This document shows, piece by piece, positions 41,219-50,819 of a stretch of 64,000 nucleotides of DNA. Position 1 is the first letter of the stretch. Each line of letters opens with the position of its first letter. Source of the stretch: Achromobacter sp. Root83 (GTDB lineage Bacteria; Pseudomonadota; Gammaproteobacteria; Burkholderiales; Burkholderiaceae_B); the NCBI RefSeq assembly GCF_001428845.1, contig NZ_LMIU01000022.1, positions 495,030 to 559,029 on the forward strand, read 5' to 3'. The notes under the pieces are model-generated. The model saw only the letters and a list, made by a program, of their open reading frames with translations. It was not told where the DNA came from and made no database searches. The translations under genes were made by a program, and so were the position numbers.

Positions 41219-44200
41219 TTAGACCAGCACCCGCTCGATCCCGCCCGCATTGGCGCGGCGGACGTAGTCTTCCATCCAGCCTTCGCCCAGGATGTGGCGC
41301 GCCATCTCGACCACGATGTAGTCCGCTTCCATCCCGGTGTCGCCTTCATAGCGCGACAGGCCTTGCAGGCACGACGGGCACGAAGTCAGGACCTTCACGT
41401 CGCCCGTGAAGCCGTCGCTGCGCATCGCGGCATCGCCCTTCAGCAGCTCTTCCTGCTTGCGGAAGCGCACCTGCGTGGAGATGTCCGGACGGCTGACCGC
41501 GAGCGTGCCCGATTCGCCGCAGCAGCGGTCGCTCTTGACGGCATCGTCGCCCACCAGCGCGCGCACGGTCTTCATGGGTTCCTGCAGCTTCATGGGCGTA
41601 TGGCAGGGGTCGTGATACATGTACCGCACGCCCGTGGCGCCCTCCAGCTTGATGCCCTTTTCCAGCAGGTATTCGTGAATATCGATCAGGCGGCAGCCCG
41701 GGAAGATCTTCTCGAATTCATAGCCGGCAAGCTGGTCATAGCAGGTGCCGCAACTGACCACCACCGTCTTGATATCCAGGTAGTTCAGCGTGTTGGCCAC
41801 GCGATGGAACAGCACCCGGTTGTCGGTGATGATCTGTTCGGCCTTGTCCGTCATGCCGTTGCCGCGCTGGGGATAGCCGCAGCACAGATAGCCCGGCGGC
41901 AGCACGGTCTGCACGCCCGCATGCCAGAGCATGGCCTGCGTGGCCAGGCCCACCTGCGAAAACAGGCGCTCGGAACCGCAGCCGGGGAAGTAGAACACCG
42001 CTTCCGTGTCGGCCGTGGTGGCCTTGGGATCGCGAATGATCGGCACGTAGTTCGCGTCTTCGATGTCCAGCAGCTTGCGCGCGGCCTGCTTGGGCAGCCC
42101 GCCGGGCATTTTCTTGTTCACGAAATGCACCACCTGCTCGCGCAGTGGCGGCTTGCCCACCGTGGCCGGCGGCTTGGCGGTCTGCTTCTTCACCAGGCCA
42201 GAAAACAGGTCGTGCGCGGCGCGCTGCACCTTGTATCCCACGCCCACCATCGCCTTGCGGGTGGCGTTGATCGTGGCCGGATCCTTCGCGTTCAGGAAGA
42301 ACATCGCGCTGGCCGTGCCCGGATTGAACGATTTGCGGCCCATGCGGCGCAGCACGGCGCGCATGTTCATGGACACGTCGCCGAAGTCGATATCGACCGG
42401 ACAGGGGTTGTAGCACTTGTGGCAGACGGTGCAGTGGTCGGCCACGTCCTCGAATTCTTCCCAGTGCTTCAGGCTGACGCCGCGCCGGGTCTGCTCCTCG
42501 TACAGGAAGGCTTCCACCAGCAGGGACGTCGCCAGGATCTTGTTGCGCGGCGAATACAGCAGGTTCGCGCGCGGCACATGGGTGGCGCACACCGGCTTGC
42601 ACTTGCCGCAGCGCAGGCAGTCCTTGATGGATTCCGAGATGGCGCCGATATCGCTTTGCTGCATGATCAGCGATTCGTGGCCCATCAGGTTGAAGCTGGG
42701 CGTCCACGCGTGGCGCAGGTCCGCGCCCGGCATGAGCTTGCCGGCATTGAAGTGGCCGTTGGGGTCCACGCGGCGCTTGTAGTCCTGGAAGGGGGCCAGC
42801 TCGGCCTCGGTCAGGAACTCGTATTTGGTCAGGCCGATACCGTGCTCGCCCGAGATCACGCCATCCAGGTCGCGGGCGATCTGCATGATGCGTTCGACGG
42901 CCGCGTGGGCCTCGCCCAGCATTTCGTAGTCGTCCGAGTTGACCGGGATATTGGTATGGACGTTGCCGTCGCCCGCGTGCATGTGCAGCGCCACGAACAC
43001 CCGGCTCTTGAGCACGCGGCCATGGATGGCCACCAGCTCATCGACGATCTTCTTGTAGGCGGCGCCCGAGAACGTGCGCTGCAGGGCGGCCAGCACCTCG
43101 GTCTTCCAGGACACGCGGATCGTGCGGTCCTGCACCACGTCGAACACGCGCGCGCCCGGTTGCGCGGCAAGGCGCTCCGACAGCGCGGCGCGCAGATCGC
43201 CCAGGCCCAGGCCTTCCAGTTGCGGCAGCGCCTGCGGCAGGGGCAGGTCCAGGTTGTCCAGCAGCCATTGCCAGCGCTGGCGCGCGCCGCCCAGCAGTTC
43301 CAGCGCCTGGCGCGTGCGGTCGGCCAGCACCTCGGCGCGCGAGGTCTCGACGTCGGCCTCGTCCGCCTTGCCCACTTGCAGCGGCGTGCACAGATAGGCG
43401 TCCAGCTCACCCAGCAGCTTGAGCTTGTTGCGGGTCGACAGTTCGATATTGATGCGCTCGATGTGATCCGTGTATTCGCCCATGCGGGGCAACGGGATCA
43501 CGACGTCTTCGTTGATCTTGAAGGCGTTGGTGTGGCGCGCGATGGCGGCGGTGCGCGAGCGGTCCAGCCAGAATTTCTTGCGCGCCTCGGGGCTGACGGC
43601 CACGAAGCCCTCGCCGTGGCGGGTGTTGGCCAGGCGCACGACCTCGCTGGCGGCCGCGGCCACCGCGTCGTCGTCATCGCCGACGATGTCGCCGATCAGG
43701 ACCATCTTGGGCAGCACGCCGCGCTTGCTCTTGGTGGCGTAGCCCACCGCGCGCAGGTAGCGTTCGTCCAGGTGCTCAAGGCCGGCCAGGATGGCACCTC
43801 GTTCGCGGCCCTCGCCGTCCAGGTAATCCTTGACCTCGACAATCGACGGGATGGCGTCGCGCGCCTGTCCGAAGAACTCCATGCAGACGGTGCGCGTGTG
43901 GCGCGGCATGCGATGCAGCACCCAGCGCGCCGACGTGATCAGGCCGTCGCAGCCTTCTTTCTGGATGCCCGGCAGGCCGGCCAGGAATTTGTCGGTGACG
44001 TCCTTGCCCAGGCCTTCCTTGCGAAAGACGCGGCCGTGGATCTCCAGCGTTTCGGTCTTGAGCAGGCGTTCGCCGGGCTTGCCCTTGCCGTCGAACCATT
44101 TGAGTTCGAAGCGCGCCAGTTCCACGTCATGGATCTTGCCCATGTTGTGGTCCAGGCGCGTCACTTCGAGCCAGTTGCCGTCGGGGTCGACCATGCGCCA

Positions 44201-45178
44201 CCAGGCCAGGTTGTCCAGCGCGGTGCCCCACAGCACGGCCTTCTTGCCGCCCGCGTTCATGGCGATGTTGCCGCCCACGCAGGAAGCCTCGGCCGATGTC
44301 GGATCCACGGCGAACACGAAGCCCGCGGCCTCGGCCGCTTCGGACACGCGCTTGGTCACCACGCCGGCGCCGGCATGGATCACCGCCACGGGCTCGGTGA
44401 GCCCGGGCAAGATACAGGACTCGACCTTGCCCAGCTTGTCGAACTTTTCAGTGTTGATGACCGCCGACTTCCAGGTCAGCGGAATCGCGCCGCCGGTGTA
44501 CCCGGTGCCGCCGCCGCGCGGGACGATGGTCAGTCCCAGTTCGATACAGGCGGTGACCAGCGCGGCGATCTCGTCCTCGGTGTCGGGCGTCAGCACGACG
44601 AAGGGATACTCGACGCGCCAGTCAGTCGCGTCCGTGACGTGCGACACGCGCGACAGGCCGTCGAACTTGATGTTGTCTCGCGCCGTGATGCGGCCCAGCA
44701 CCTTCTGAGCCTGCTTGCGCATCATGGTGGTCTGGTCGAATTCCCCTTCGAATGCAGCGATGGCGGAACGCGCCCGCGCCAGCAGGCCGACGACCTTCTC
44801 GTCGCGATGCGGATCGTGGCCTTCGGCGGCGGGAACGCCCGGCTCGCGGCGGCGGTCGATTTCGCCCAGCCTGTGATGCAGGGCGTCGATCAGTTGCTTG
44901 CGGCGCTTGGGGTTGTCGAGCAGGTCGTCCTGCAGATACGGATTGCGGCGCACGACCCAGATATCGCCCAGCACTTCATACAGCATCCGGGCGGAACGCC
45001 CCGTGCGGCGCTCGCCGCGCAGATCGGTCAGCAGGCTCCAGGCGTCTTCGCCTAGCAGACGGCCAACGATCTCGCGATCGGAGAACGAGGTGTAGTTGTA
45101 GGGGATTTCGCGCAAGCGCGCGGGTGCTGCGGGCGGCATCGCCCCGTTCAAGATGTGGCTAGCGAGTGGGGCGTTCAT
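41219..45178 (-). CDS. Large FAD-binding / Fe-S dehydrogenase with DUF3683 (Dld/GlcDF-like fusion)
   Basis: A 1319-residue fusion. A DUF3683 region (about 1-135) precedes an FAD-binding domain ([31 protein letters not shown]), the FAD-oxidase C domain ([29 protein letters not shown]), two 4Fe-4S motifs ([11 protein letters not shown] near 853, [11 protein letters not shown] near 917), and two cysteine-rich CCG domains (near 1064 and 1190-1225). It joins what are separate GlcD and GlcF subunits in glycolate oxidase. It probably oxidises a 2-hydroxyacid and feeds electrons to the quinone pool; the substrate is unknown. Monocistronic. Confidence 0.85.
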   Translation of the reverse strand: MNAPLASHILNGAMPPAAPARLREIPYNYTSFSDREIVGRLLGEDAWSLLTDLRGERRTGRSARMLYEVLGDIWVVRRNPYLQDDLLDNPKRRKQLIDALHHRLGEIDRRREPGVPAAEGHDPHRDEKVVGLLARARSAIAAFEGEFDQTTMMRKQAQKVLGRITARDNIKFDGLSRVSHVTDATDWRVEYPFVVLTPDTEDEIAALVTACIELGLTIVPRGGGTGYTGGAIPLTWKSAVINTEKFDKLGKVESCILPGLTEPVAVIHAGAGVVTKRVSEAAEAAGFVFAVDPTSAEASCVGGNIAMNAGGKKAVLWGTALDNLAWWRMVDPDGNWLEVTRLDHNMGKIHDVELARFELKWFDGKGKPGERLLKTETLEIHGRVFRKEGLGKDVTDKFLAGLPGIQKEGCDGLITSARWVLHRMPRHTRTVCMEFFGQARDAIPSIVEVKDYLDGEGRERGAILAGLEHLDERYLRAVGYATKSKRGVLPKMVLIGDIVGDDDDAVAAAASEVVRLANTRHGEGFVAVSPEARKKFWLDRSRTAAIARHTNAFKINEDVVIPLPRMGEYTDHIERINIELSTRNKLKLLGELDAYLCTPLQVGKADEADVETSRAEVLADRTRQALELLGGARQRWQWLLDNLDLPLPQALPQLEGLGLGDLRAALSERLAAQPGARVFDVVQDRTIRVSWKTEVLAALQRTFSGAAYKKIVDELVAIHGRVLKSRVFVALHMHAGDGNVHTNIPVNSDDYEMLGEAHAAVERIMQIARDLDGVISGEHGIGLTKYEFLTEAELAPFQDYKRRVDPNGHFNAGKLMPGADLRHAWTPSFNLMGHESLIMQQSDIGAISESIKDCLRCGKCKPVCATHVPRANLLYSPRNKILATSLLVEAFLYEEQTRRGVSLKHWEEFEDVADHCTVCHKCYNPCPVDIDFGDVSMNMRAVLRRMGRKSFNPGTASAMFFLNAKDPATINATRKAMVGVGYKVQRAAHDLFSGLVKKQTAKPPATVGKPPLREQVVHFVNKKMPGGLPKQAARKLLDIEDANYVPIIRDPKATTADTEAVFYFPGCGSERLFSQVGLATQAMLWHAGVQTVLPPGYLCCGYPQRGNGMTDKAEQIITDNRVLFHRVANTLNYLDIKTVVVSCGTCYDQLAGYEFEKIFPGCRLIDIHEYLLEKGIKLEGATGVRYMYHDPCHTPMKLQEPMKTVRALVGDDAVKSDRCCGESGTLAVSRPDISTQVRFRKQEELLKGDAAMRSDGFTGDVKVLTSCPSCLQGLSRYEGDTGMEADYIVVEMARHILGEGWMEDYVRRANAGGIERVLV

Positions 45179-45309
45179 GGCGGCAAGAGGGGGCCCTTAA
45201 AAAAGTATTTTATGCCATAGTCCCGAGTTGACCCCTAATACCCCCGGAAAGCCGGTCCAAAGCGCGGGGAAAACGTGTCAATACGTCCCCTTTTTTACCG
45301 GTGCCGGCG

Positions 45310-45846
45310 CTACACCTGCCCGGGAAAGAACCAGAGCAGACCGGCGGTCATGAACAGATAGCGCATGAATTTGCCGATGGCCATATAGAACACGCATGGC
45401 CAGAAAGACAGCCGCAGCCACCCGGCCACCGCGCAAAGGGGGTCGCCCACCGCGGGCAGCCAGGACAAAAGCAGGGCCGGCGGCCCCATCCGGTGCAGCC
45501 AATCATGGGCGCGTTCGTTCCAGCGCCCGCGCATGCGTCCGCGTTCGGTCGCCTTCGGATGCGGATGCGGGTGTTTTTCCTTCCAGCGCTCAACGGCCTT
45601 TTCCGCGCCCAGACCCATGGCGTAGCTGATGGCGCCGCCTACCGTGTTACCCGCCGTCGCCACCAGGATGGCGGGCCAGAACATGTCCGGCGCCAGCTTG
45701 ATGTAGCCGAACACCGCGGGTTCGGAACCCAGGGGAAGCAAGGTGGCGGACACGAGCGACACCGTGAAGATTGCCGACAAGCCGACCGAGGGCAGTGCAA
45801 GCACGCCCAGCAGCCAATGAACCGCGGTGAGGAGACTTTCTTCCAT
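45310..45846 (-). CDS. YqaA-like VTT/DedA-related membrane protein
   Basis: Integral membrane protein of 178 residues resembling YqaA (SNARE-associated/VTT family). Hydrophobic segments occupy about 15-40, 55-75, 120-140 and 150-172. Conserved bits are TLLPLGSEPAVFGYIKL, AGNTVGGAISYAMG and SWLPAVGDPLCAVAGWLRL. A His/Pro/Lys-rich insertion (WKEKHPHPHPK) lies in a loop. Family function is unclear; relatives are implicated in lipid scrambling or membrane homeostasis. It is divergent from ilvA. Confidence 0.8.
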   Translation of the reverse strand: MEESLLTAVHWLLGVLALPSVGLSAIFTVSLVSATLLPLGSEPAVFGYIKLAPDMFWPAILVATAGNTVGGAISYAMGLGAEKAVERWKEKHPHPHPKATERGRMRGRWNERAHDWLHRMGPPALLLSWLPAVGDPLCAVAGWLRLSFWPCVFYMAIGKFMRYLFMTAGLLWFFPGQV

Positions 45847-45943
45847 AGTTGCGGCAGTGTAGCCGCGAGAAACCTGGAAGGCGACACGACTTTCCCTGTA
45901 ATAATCTGCCCCACGTCTTCACTCTTGCCCCTGCGCGCGGTCC

Positions 45944-47452
45944 ATGTCCACTGATTATCTGAAACGCATCCTGACTTCCAAGGTCTATGACGTCGCGGTC
46001 GAATCGCCGCTTGAAACGGCGCCCCTGCTGTCTCAGCGGATGTCGAACACGATCATGCTCAAGCGTGAAGATACCCAGGCGGTGTTCAGCTTCAAGCTGC
46101 GCGGCGCGTACAACAAGATGGCCAATCTGACCCCCGCAGCCCGCAATCGCGGCGTCATCGCGGCATCGGCCGGCAATCACGCCCAGGGCGTCGCGCTGGC
46201 GGCCAGCCGTCTGGGCTGCCGCGCGGTCATCGTCATGCCCACCACCAGCCCCCAGGTGAAGATCGACGCGGTCCGGCGCCTGGGCGGCGAGGTCGTGCTG
46301 GCCGGCGAGAGTTTTTCGGACGCCTACGCGCATGCGCAGATCCTGGAAAAGAAAGAAAAGCTGACCTTCGTCCATCCCTTCGACGACCCCGACGTGATCG
46401 CCGGCCAGGGCACGGTGGGCATGGAGATCCTGCGCCAGCATCCCGGCCCGATCGACGCCATCTTCGTCGCCATCGGCGGTGGCGGCCTGATCGCGGGGGT
46501 GGCTGCCTACATCAAGCAATTGCGGCCCGAGATCAAGATCATCGGCGTGCAGACCGAAGACTCCGACGCCATGCTGCGCAGCGTGCGCGCCGGCCGGCGC
46601 GTCCAATTGAATGACGTGGGCCTGTTCTCGGACGGCACGGCGGTCAAGATGGTGGGCGCGGAAACCTTCAAGCTCGCGCGCAAGTATGTCGACGACTTCG
46701 TGGTGGTCAACACCGATGCGATCTGCGCCGCCATCAAGGATGTCTTCCAGGACACGCGCAGCGTGCTGGAGCCCGCGGGCGCGATGGCGGTGGCGGGCGC
46801 CAAACAGTACGCGGCCGAGCACCACCTGAAAGGCAAGACGCTGGTGGCCATCGCCTGCGGCGCCAACATGAACTTCGACCGCCTGCGCTTCGTGGCGGAA
46901 CGCGCCGAGGTCGGCGAAATGCGCGAGGCCGTGTTCGCGGTCACGATGCCCGAGCAGCGGGGCAGTTTCCGCCGCTTCTGCGAACTGGTAGGCGAGCGCA
47001 GCGTCACCGAGTTCAACTACCGGATCTCGGACGCGGACCGCGCCCATGTCTTCGTCGGCATCCAGGTGTCGTCGGCAGCCGAGCCGGACAAGATCGCCGC
47101 GAACTTCCGCCGCCACGGCTTCGATACGCTGGACCTGACCCACGATGAAATGGCCAAGACCCACTTGCGCCACATGGTGGGCGGCCGGTCGGCGCTGGCG
47201 CGCAACGAGCTGCTGTACCGTTTCGAATTCCCGGAACGTCCGGGCGCGCTGATGCGGTTCCTGAACGCAATGAATCCCGACTGGAACATCAGCCTGTTCC
47301 ATTACCGCAACCAGGGCGCGGACTATGGCCGCATCCTGATCGGCATCCAGGTGCCGCCCGCGGACAAAAAGCAGTTCCGCAATTTCGTGGCCGAACTCGG
47401 TTACCCGCATTGGAACGAAACCGACAACCCGGCCTACAAACTGTTCCTGTAG
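45944..47452 (+). CDS. ilvA: Threonine ammonia-lyase (threonine deaminase), biosynthetic
   Basis: Converts threonine to 2-oxobutanoate, the first step of isoleucine synthesis. The PLP lysine lies in FSFKLRGAYNKM, with SAGNHAQGVALAA and GGGGLIAGVAAY as cofactor-binding loops. The C-terminal third (about 325-502) has two ACT-like regulatory modules, indicating allosteric control by isoleucine and valine. Length is 502, as for E. coli IlvA (514). It is monocistronic with a terminator. No leader peptide or attenuator was recognised upstream. Confidence 0.95.
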   Translation: MSTDYLKRILTSKVYDVAVESPLETAPLLSQRMSNTIMLKREDTQAVFSFKLRGAYNKMANLTPAARNRGVIAASAGNHAQGVALAASRLGCRAVIVMPTTSPQVKIDAVRRLGGEVVLAGESFSDAYAHAQILEKKEKLTFVHPFDDPDVIAGQGTVGMEILRQHPGPIDAIFVAIGGGGLIAGVAAYIKQLRPEIKIIGVQTEDSDAMLRSVRAGRRVQLNDVGLFSDGTAVKMVGAETFKLARKYVDDFVVVNTDAICAAIKDVFQDTRSVLEPAGAMAVAGAKQYAAEHHLKGKTLVAIACGANMNFDRLRFVAERAEVGEMREAVFAVTMPEQRGSFRRFCELVGERSVTEFNYRISDADRAHVFVGIQVSSAAEPDKIAANFRRHGFDTLDLTHDEMAKTHLRHMVGGRSALARNELLYRFEFPERPGALMRFLNAMNPDWNISLFHYRNQGADYGRILIGIQVPPADKKQFRNFVAELGYPHWNETDNPAYKLFL

Positions 47453-47473
47453 AAACGCCGGCGGAAAAACGAG

Positions 47474-47495
47474 AGGGCCTCCTTGCGGAGGCCCT
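47474..47495 (+). terminator. Intrinsic terminator after ilvA
   Basis: AGGGCCTCC and GGAGGCCCT form a perfect 9-bp stem with a TTGC loop, followed by TTCCCTTCT. It lies 21 bases after the ilvA stop. Confidence 0.8.
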
Positions 47496-47612
47496 TCCCT
47501 TCTGCGCTCAATATGCGCCTGGCTGAACCCAGTTAGGGGGGTTCGCTGTCACTCGGCGGCTCACGGAGAATGGGCCGCGCATTCAGCAAGGTTCAGCCAG
47601 ACGTTCAGTCGC

Positions 47613-48725
47613 TTAGAAACGGTGACGCACGCCAACCGCGACCGCGGTGTCGGTGGCATCGTGCTGGAACGCGTAGTTGTCGCCATAGGAGGCGTAGGCG
47701 TACAGGTTGGTGCGCTTGGTAAAGTCGTACGTGTAGCCCAGGCTGTAGACGTTGAACGTCGCGTCGTCGCCGGTCAGCTTGTCGTTGTTGGCGGTCGCGC
47801 GCTGCCAGGAACCGAACACGGCGTGGCGGCCCAACGGCACGGTGGCGCCGATCATGTACGAATTGGCGCGAAAGCCGTCAGCCAGCTTGAACGTGCCCAG
47901 GTTGGTCATGCCCTCCGGCGTGGTGCCCATGTTCTGGCCCAGGAACCAACCGTCACGGGTCTGGCCAAACGCCGCAGCCAGCTTCACGACTTCAAAGTCA
48001 TAGGTGCCGCCAACGATGTATTCCTGGATACGCGCGGCATCCTTGCCGCCCGCGCGGTCATTGGACGGATTGAAGCGGTCGTACGAGGCGGCCAGGTTCA
48101 GCGGACCGTTTACGTACTGCACACCGGCAGTCAGCACGCGGTTGTTGTTACCCGTCTGGAAACCCGTCTGCTTCGTGTCGCTGACGCTGTCGTCGGCGCT
48201 GAACGAGTAGCCGATGCCGGCCTTGAAGCCGCTCATGCTGGGGGTTTGATACAGGACCATGTTGTCCAGGCGCAGCGTGTTGGCGCTACCGAACGTGGTG
48301 CCCATGTTGGCGGTGTTGTAGCTGGTCGAGAACGGGTCGATCGAACCGAAGTACTTGGAAGCCAGATTCGTCTGGCGGCCGAATTCCAGGCGCCCCCACG
48401 AATCGCTGTCCAGGCCGACCGTGGCCTGGCGGCCGAACAGGCGGTTGCTTTGCAGCGACTTGCCGTTCATCGGACCGAAGCCCCCTTCCAGGGTGAACAC
48501 GGCACGCAGGCCATCGCCCAGGTCTTCGGTGCCGCGCAGGCCAAAACGCGAGCCGCTGCTCACGCCCTGCACGCCGCCGAAGCGGCTTTGCGAATCACCC
48601 TTGAACTTCACTTTTTCGTAGCCGACACCGGCATCTATCAAGCCGTACAGCGTAACGGAGTCGGCGGCCTGCGCTGCCCCGGCAAAGCCGGCCAGCAACG
48701 TCACGGCCAAAAGCGTCTTCTTCAT
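47613..48725 (-). CDS. Outer-membrane general porin (Gram-negative porin_4 type)
   Basis: Outer-membrane trimeric porin of about 370 residues. The signal peptide is KKTLLAVTLLAGFAGAAQA. The mature start ADSVTLYGLIDAGVGYEKV, the eyelet-side DLGDGLRAVFTLEGGF, and the C-terminal GVRHRF with terminal Phe are typical of Bordetella/Burkholderia porins. I use the ATG at 48725, where the signal peptide begins. It is transcribed away from ilvA's terminator region. The gap upstream carries one copy of a 19-bp motif shared with the lysR promoter. Confidence 0.94.
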   Translation of the reverse strand: MKKTLLAVTLLAGFAGAAQAADSVTLYGLIDAGVGYEKVKFKGDSQSRFGGVQGVSSGSRFGLRGTEDLGDGLRAVFTLEGGFGPMNGKSLQSNRLFGRQATVGLDSDSWGRLEFGRQTNLASKYFGSIDPFSTSYNTANMGTTFGSANTLRLDNMVLYQTPSMSGFKAGIGYSFSADDSVSDTKQTGFQTGNNNRVLTAGVQYVNGPLNLAASYDRFNPSNDRAGGKDAARIQEYIVGGTYDFEVVKLAAAFGQTRDGWFLGQNMGTTPEGMTNLGTFKLADGFRANSYMIGATVPLGRHAVFGSWQRATANNDKLTGDDATFNVYSLGYTYDFTKRTNLYAYASYGDNYAFQHDATDTAVAVGVRHRF

Positions 48726-48881
48726 ATAAATCCCCAAAATGGCGAGATGAAAGGCACATTGCGGATATGCCGCGCGAATGACGGATACCTGCGTGCCGCT
48801 GCATACAGGCGAGCGGCCCATGCATTGGAGCTAGTGTCCGGTTTGTAGCCATTTGTAGTAACCAGGATTTCGAGGAACTAC

Positions 48882-48900
48882 TTTCCACTAGCGGGACAAT
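48882..48900 (+). promoter_or_regulatory. 19-bp motif copy 1 (porin upstream region)
   Basis: TTTCCACTAGCGGGACAAT. Copy 3 differs at only three positions (one C/T and two A/G changes), and copy 2 shares the GGGACAAT end. Candidate regulator-binding site; see the other copies at 49672 and 49849. Confidence 0.55.
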
Positions 48901-49092
48901 GACCTTTTTCTTACATCCCGCCCGCCCTGGAGAGTCACGATAATGTCTTGATAATTAACGTGAATGCCATGCAAATCCAGGAGGGACCCCGAGGGAAATC
49001 ATCCTCCTGCCCCATTCGGATCGACAAGAGTTATTGGGCTGCCGGGATAATCTTTGCGGCGTAAATGCCACACTTCAGGGAGGTTCCAACAA

Positions 49093-49120
49093 AAAACCCC
49101 TCGGCGTTGCAAGGGGTTTT
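49093..49120 (-). terminator. Intrinsic terminator of the DUF4148 gene
   Basis: AAAACCCCT and AGGGGTTTT pair around a ten-base loop. On the minus strand the hairpin ends in TTTTTTG, 40 bases past the DUF4148 stop. Confidence 0.8.
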
Positions 49121-49159
49121 CCATGTTGTTCCCGGCTGCCGGGGAACCGGTCCTGCGAT

Positions 49160-49540
49160 TCACCGGCCCGTGGGCGGGTAGTCCAATTCGCCAAACGTGT
49201 ATTCCCCGCGCGCCTTGGCATCCGCAAGTTCCTGGCGGACCTGATCGCGGCTCTTGCCTGCCGATTGCGCCACGGTCTTGGGCGGGTAGTCCAGTTCGGC
49301 GGACGTCACCTGGCCGGCGGCCTTGGCGCTCTGCAGTTCCTGCTGGACTTGTTCACGCGACAGGGTGGTGCGCGGCGCGGCGGCGGGCGGGTAATCCAGC
49401 TCGCCGAACGTGACCTGGCCGGCGGCCTTGGCGGCCTGCAGTTCCTGTTGAACCTGTTCACGCGTCTTGCCATCGGCGTGTGCGGCGGACATTCCCACCA
49501 GCGTGGCGGTAACCATAAGTGCGGTAGCTAGGGCTTTCAT
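49160..49540 (-). CDS. DUF4148 exported protein with three tandem repeats
   Basis: Small secreted protein of 126 residues. The signal peptide is about 1-22 (LMVTATLVGMSAAHA). The mature part is three repeats of about 32-38 residues, each with the pattern SREQVQQELQxAKAAGQVT followed by FGELDYPP or a variant (AELDYPP in the second). Known DUF4148 proteins usually carry a single such unit. The repeats are Gln/Glu/Ala-rich helices separated by a DYPP turn. Function unknown; paralogues are abundant in Burkholderiales. It is divergent from the lysR gene. Confidence 0.85.
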   Translation of the reverse strand: MKALATALMVTATLVGMSAAHADGKTREQVQQELQAAKAAGQVTFGELDYPPAAAPRTTLSREQVQQELQSAKAAGQVTSAELDYPPKTVAQSAGKSRDQVRQELADAKARGEYTFGELDYPPTGR

Positions 49541-49671
49541 TTCGATGACTCCATCCTAAACCTTGCACATCGTCCTCTGCCAGGCTGGCAGGTGCGACAT
49601 GTCGGTTGATTGCTGGGGACGAAGTATCTGGCGATTGGAGCTTAGTAAAAACCCTTATTTTGGTGAACATA

Positions 49672-49690
49672 TTTGCACCGATGGGACAAT
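49672..49690 (+). promoter_or_regulatory. 19-bp motif copy 2
   Basis: TTTGCACCGATGGGACAAT, the most divergent copy but with the same length and the same GGGACAAT end. It is 132 bases upstream of the DUF4148 start. Confidence 0.4.
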
Positions 49691-49848
49691 TGCAGCATGT
49701 ATCGGGTAACGCATGCGCGCACCTTGACCAGTCCCGGCGTCGATCACCCCGCTGCAAGCCCCGGCGGCGTTCAGCCTTCAGCAAGCTAGGTAACGCAGCG
49801 TGAAATCGCCACGCCAGAAGGCTGCTGTCCGGGATGGGGAAATAGACA

Positions 49849-49867
49849 TTTCTGCTGGCGGGACAAT
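49849..49867 (+). promoter_or_regulatory. 19-bp motif copy 3 (lysR upstream region)
   Basis: TTTCTGCTGGCGGGACAAT, 16 of 19 identical to the copy near the porin. It ends 56 bases before the lysR start, a usual position for an autoregulatory LysR site. Confidence 0.55.
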
Positions 49868-49923
49868 AAATCCATTTATGATATGAATCTGCCAGAAATG
49901 GAATTTTGAGTCTCGAGGGCCAC

Positions 49924-50814
49924 ATGGATATCCAGCTTAACGACATCGCGCTCTTCGTCGAGGTCGCCAAGCGCAAGAATTTCAGCCACGCCGCCGAAGC
50001 CTTGAACATTCCGACCTCCACCCTTTCGCGCCGCGTGAGCGAACTGGAACGCAGCGTCGGCATGCGGCTGCTCAACCGCAGCACCCGCAAGATCGATCTG
50101 ACCGAAGCGGGCGCCATCTACTTTGAGCGCTGCCGGCACATCGTGGAAGAAGCGCGTATCGCGCACGATCAGCTCCTGGACATGGCGGTGCAGCCCAAAG
50201 GGCGCCTGCGCATTTCCCTGCCGACCAGCCTTGCACAGTTGTTCCTGCCCGCCGTCATCAGCGAATTCCGCGAACAGCATCCGGACATCGAATGCGACTT
50301 CGATCTGAGCATGCGCCCGATCGACCCCATCAGCAATCCGTTCGACCTGATCCTGCGATTTGGCCAGCAGCCCGATTCCAGCCTGATTTCGCGCAAGATC
50401 GTGCTGATGGCGCACCAGTTGTATGCGTCGCCCCAGTACCTGGCGCGCCACGGAGAGCCGCGCGTGCCCGCGGACCTTGCCCATCACGAATGCTTGCGCC
50501 CGACGATGCGCGAAGAGTCATCCTTCTGGATGCTTCATTCGGCCGACAAGGTCGAGCGCGTGCAGGTGTCGGGACGCCTGTCCGCGAACAACGTCGGCAT
50601 GCTGGGACGTCTGGCCGGACAGGGCCTGGGCATTACGCCGCTGCTGGTCTTTGACGCGATGGAACGCGCCATCGAGCAGGCGGGCCTCGTGCGCGTGCTG
50701 CCCGAATGGAGCCTCACGCCCCTGCCGCTGTTCGCGCTGCTGCCGTCACGCATGCTGCCCGCCAAGACCAAGGCCTTCCTGGATTTCATCCAGCCCCGGC
50801 TATCGGACGCCTGA
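49924..50814 (+). CDS. LysR-family transcriptional regulator
   Basis: LysR regulator of 296 residues. The N-terminal winged helix is clear: IALFVEVAKRKNFSHAAEAL then STLSRRVSELERSVGMRLL. The C-terminal part is the periplasmic-binding-protein-like effector domain, starting QPKGRLRISLPTSLAQLFLP. The CrgA/DsdC-like subgroup is likely. I use the ATG at 49924 (MDIQLND); a TTG 18 bases earlier is possible. It is divergent from the DUF4148 gene and may regulate it and the porin through the shared 19-bp motif; that link is inferred. Confidence 0.92.
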   Translation: MDIQLNDIALFVEVAKRKNFSHAAEALNIPTSTLSRRVSELERSVGMRLLNRSTRKIDLTEAGAIYFERCRHIVEEARIAHDQLLDMAVQPKGRLRISLPTSLAQLFLPAVISEFREQHPDIECDFDLSMRPIDPISNPFDLILRFGQQPDSSLISRKIVLMAHQLYASPQYLARHGEPRVPADLAHHECLRPTMREESSFWMLHSADKVERVQVSGRLSANNVGMLGRLAGQGLGITPLLVFDAMERAIEQAGLVRVLPEWSLTPLPLFALLPSRMLPAKTKAFLDFIQPRLSDA

Positions 50815-50819
50815 GCCCG

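Larger units (their letters stand above)
48726..49159. other. 434-base region upstream of the porin
   Basis: No gene is seen. It must contain the porin promoter (minus strand) and holds a 19-bp motif (48882-48900) 157 bases upstream of the porin start. At its right end is the terminator of the DUF4148 gene (49093-49120). Its AT-rich centre (about 48935-48975) contains no recognised signal. Confidence 0.7.
49541..49923. other. 383-base divergent region between DUF4148 and lysR
   Basis: No gene is seen. It holds promoters for both flanking genes and two copies of the 19-bp motif. The lysR-proximal part is AT-rich and contains an imperfect inverted repeat, ATTTCTG at 49848-49854 and CAGAAAT a few tens of bases later. 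Confidence 0.65.

Noticed and set aside
41294-45055. A 1253-codon open frame antisense to the FAD/Fe-S dehydrogenase
   Set aside because: It is the mirror of a clearly conserved gene, is rich in His, Arg, Gln and Ala as typical of high-GC antisense frames, and has no recognisable domain.
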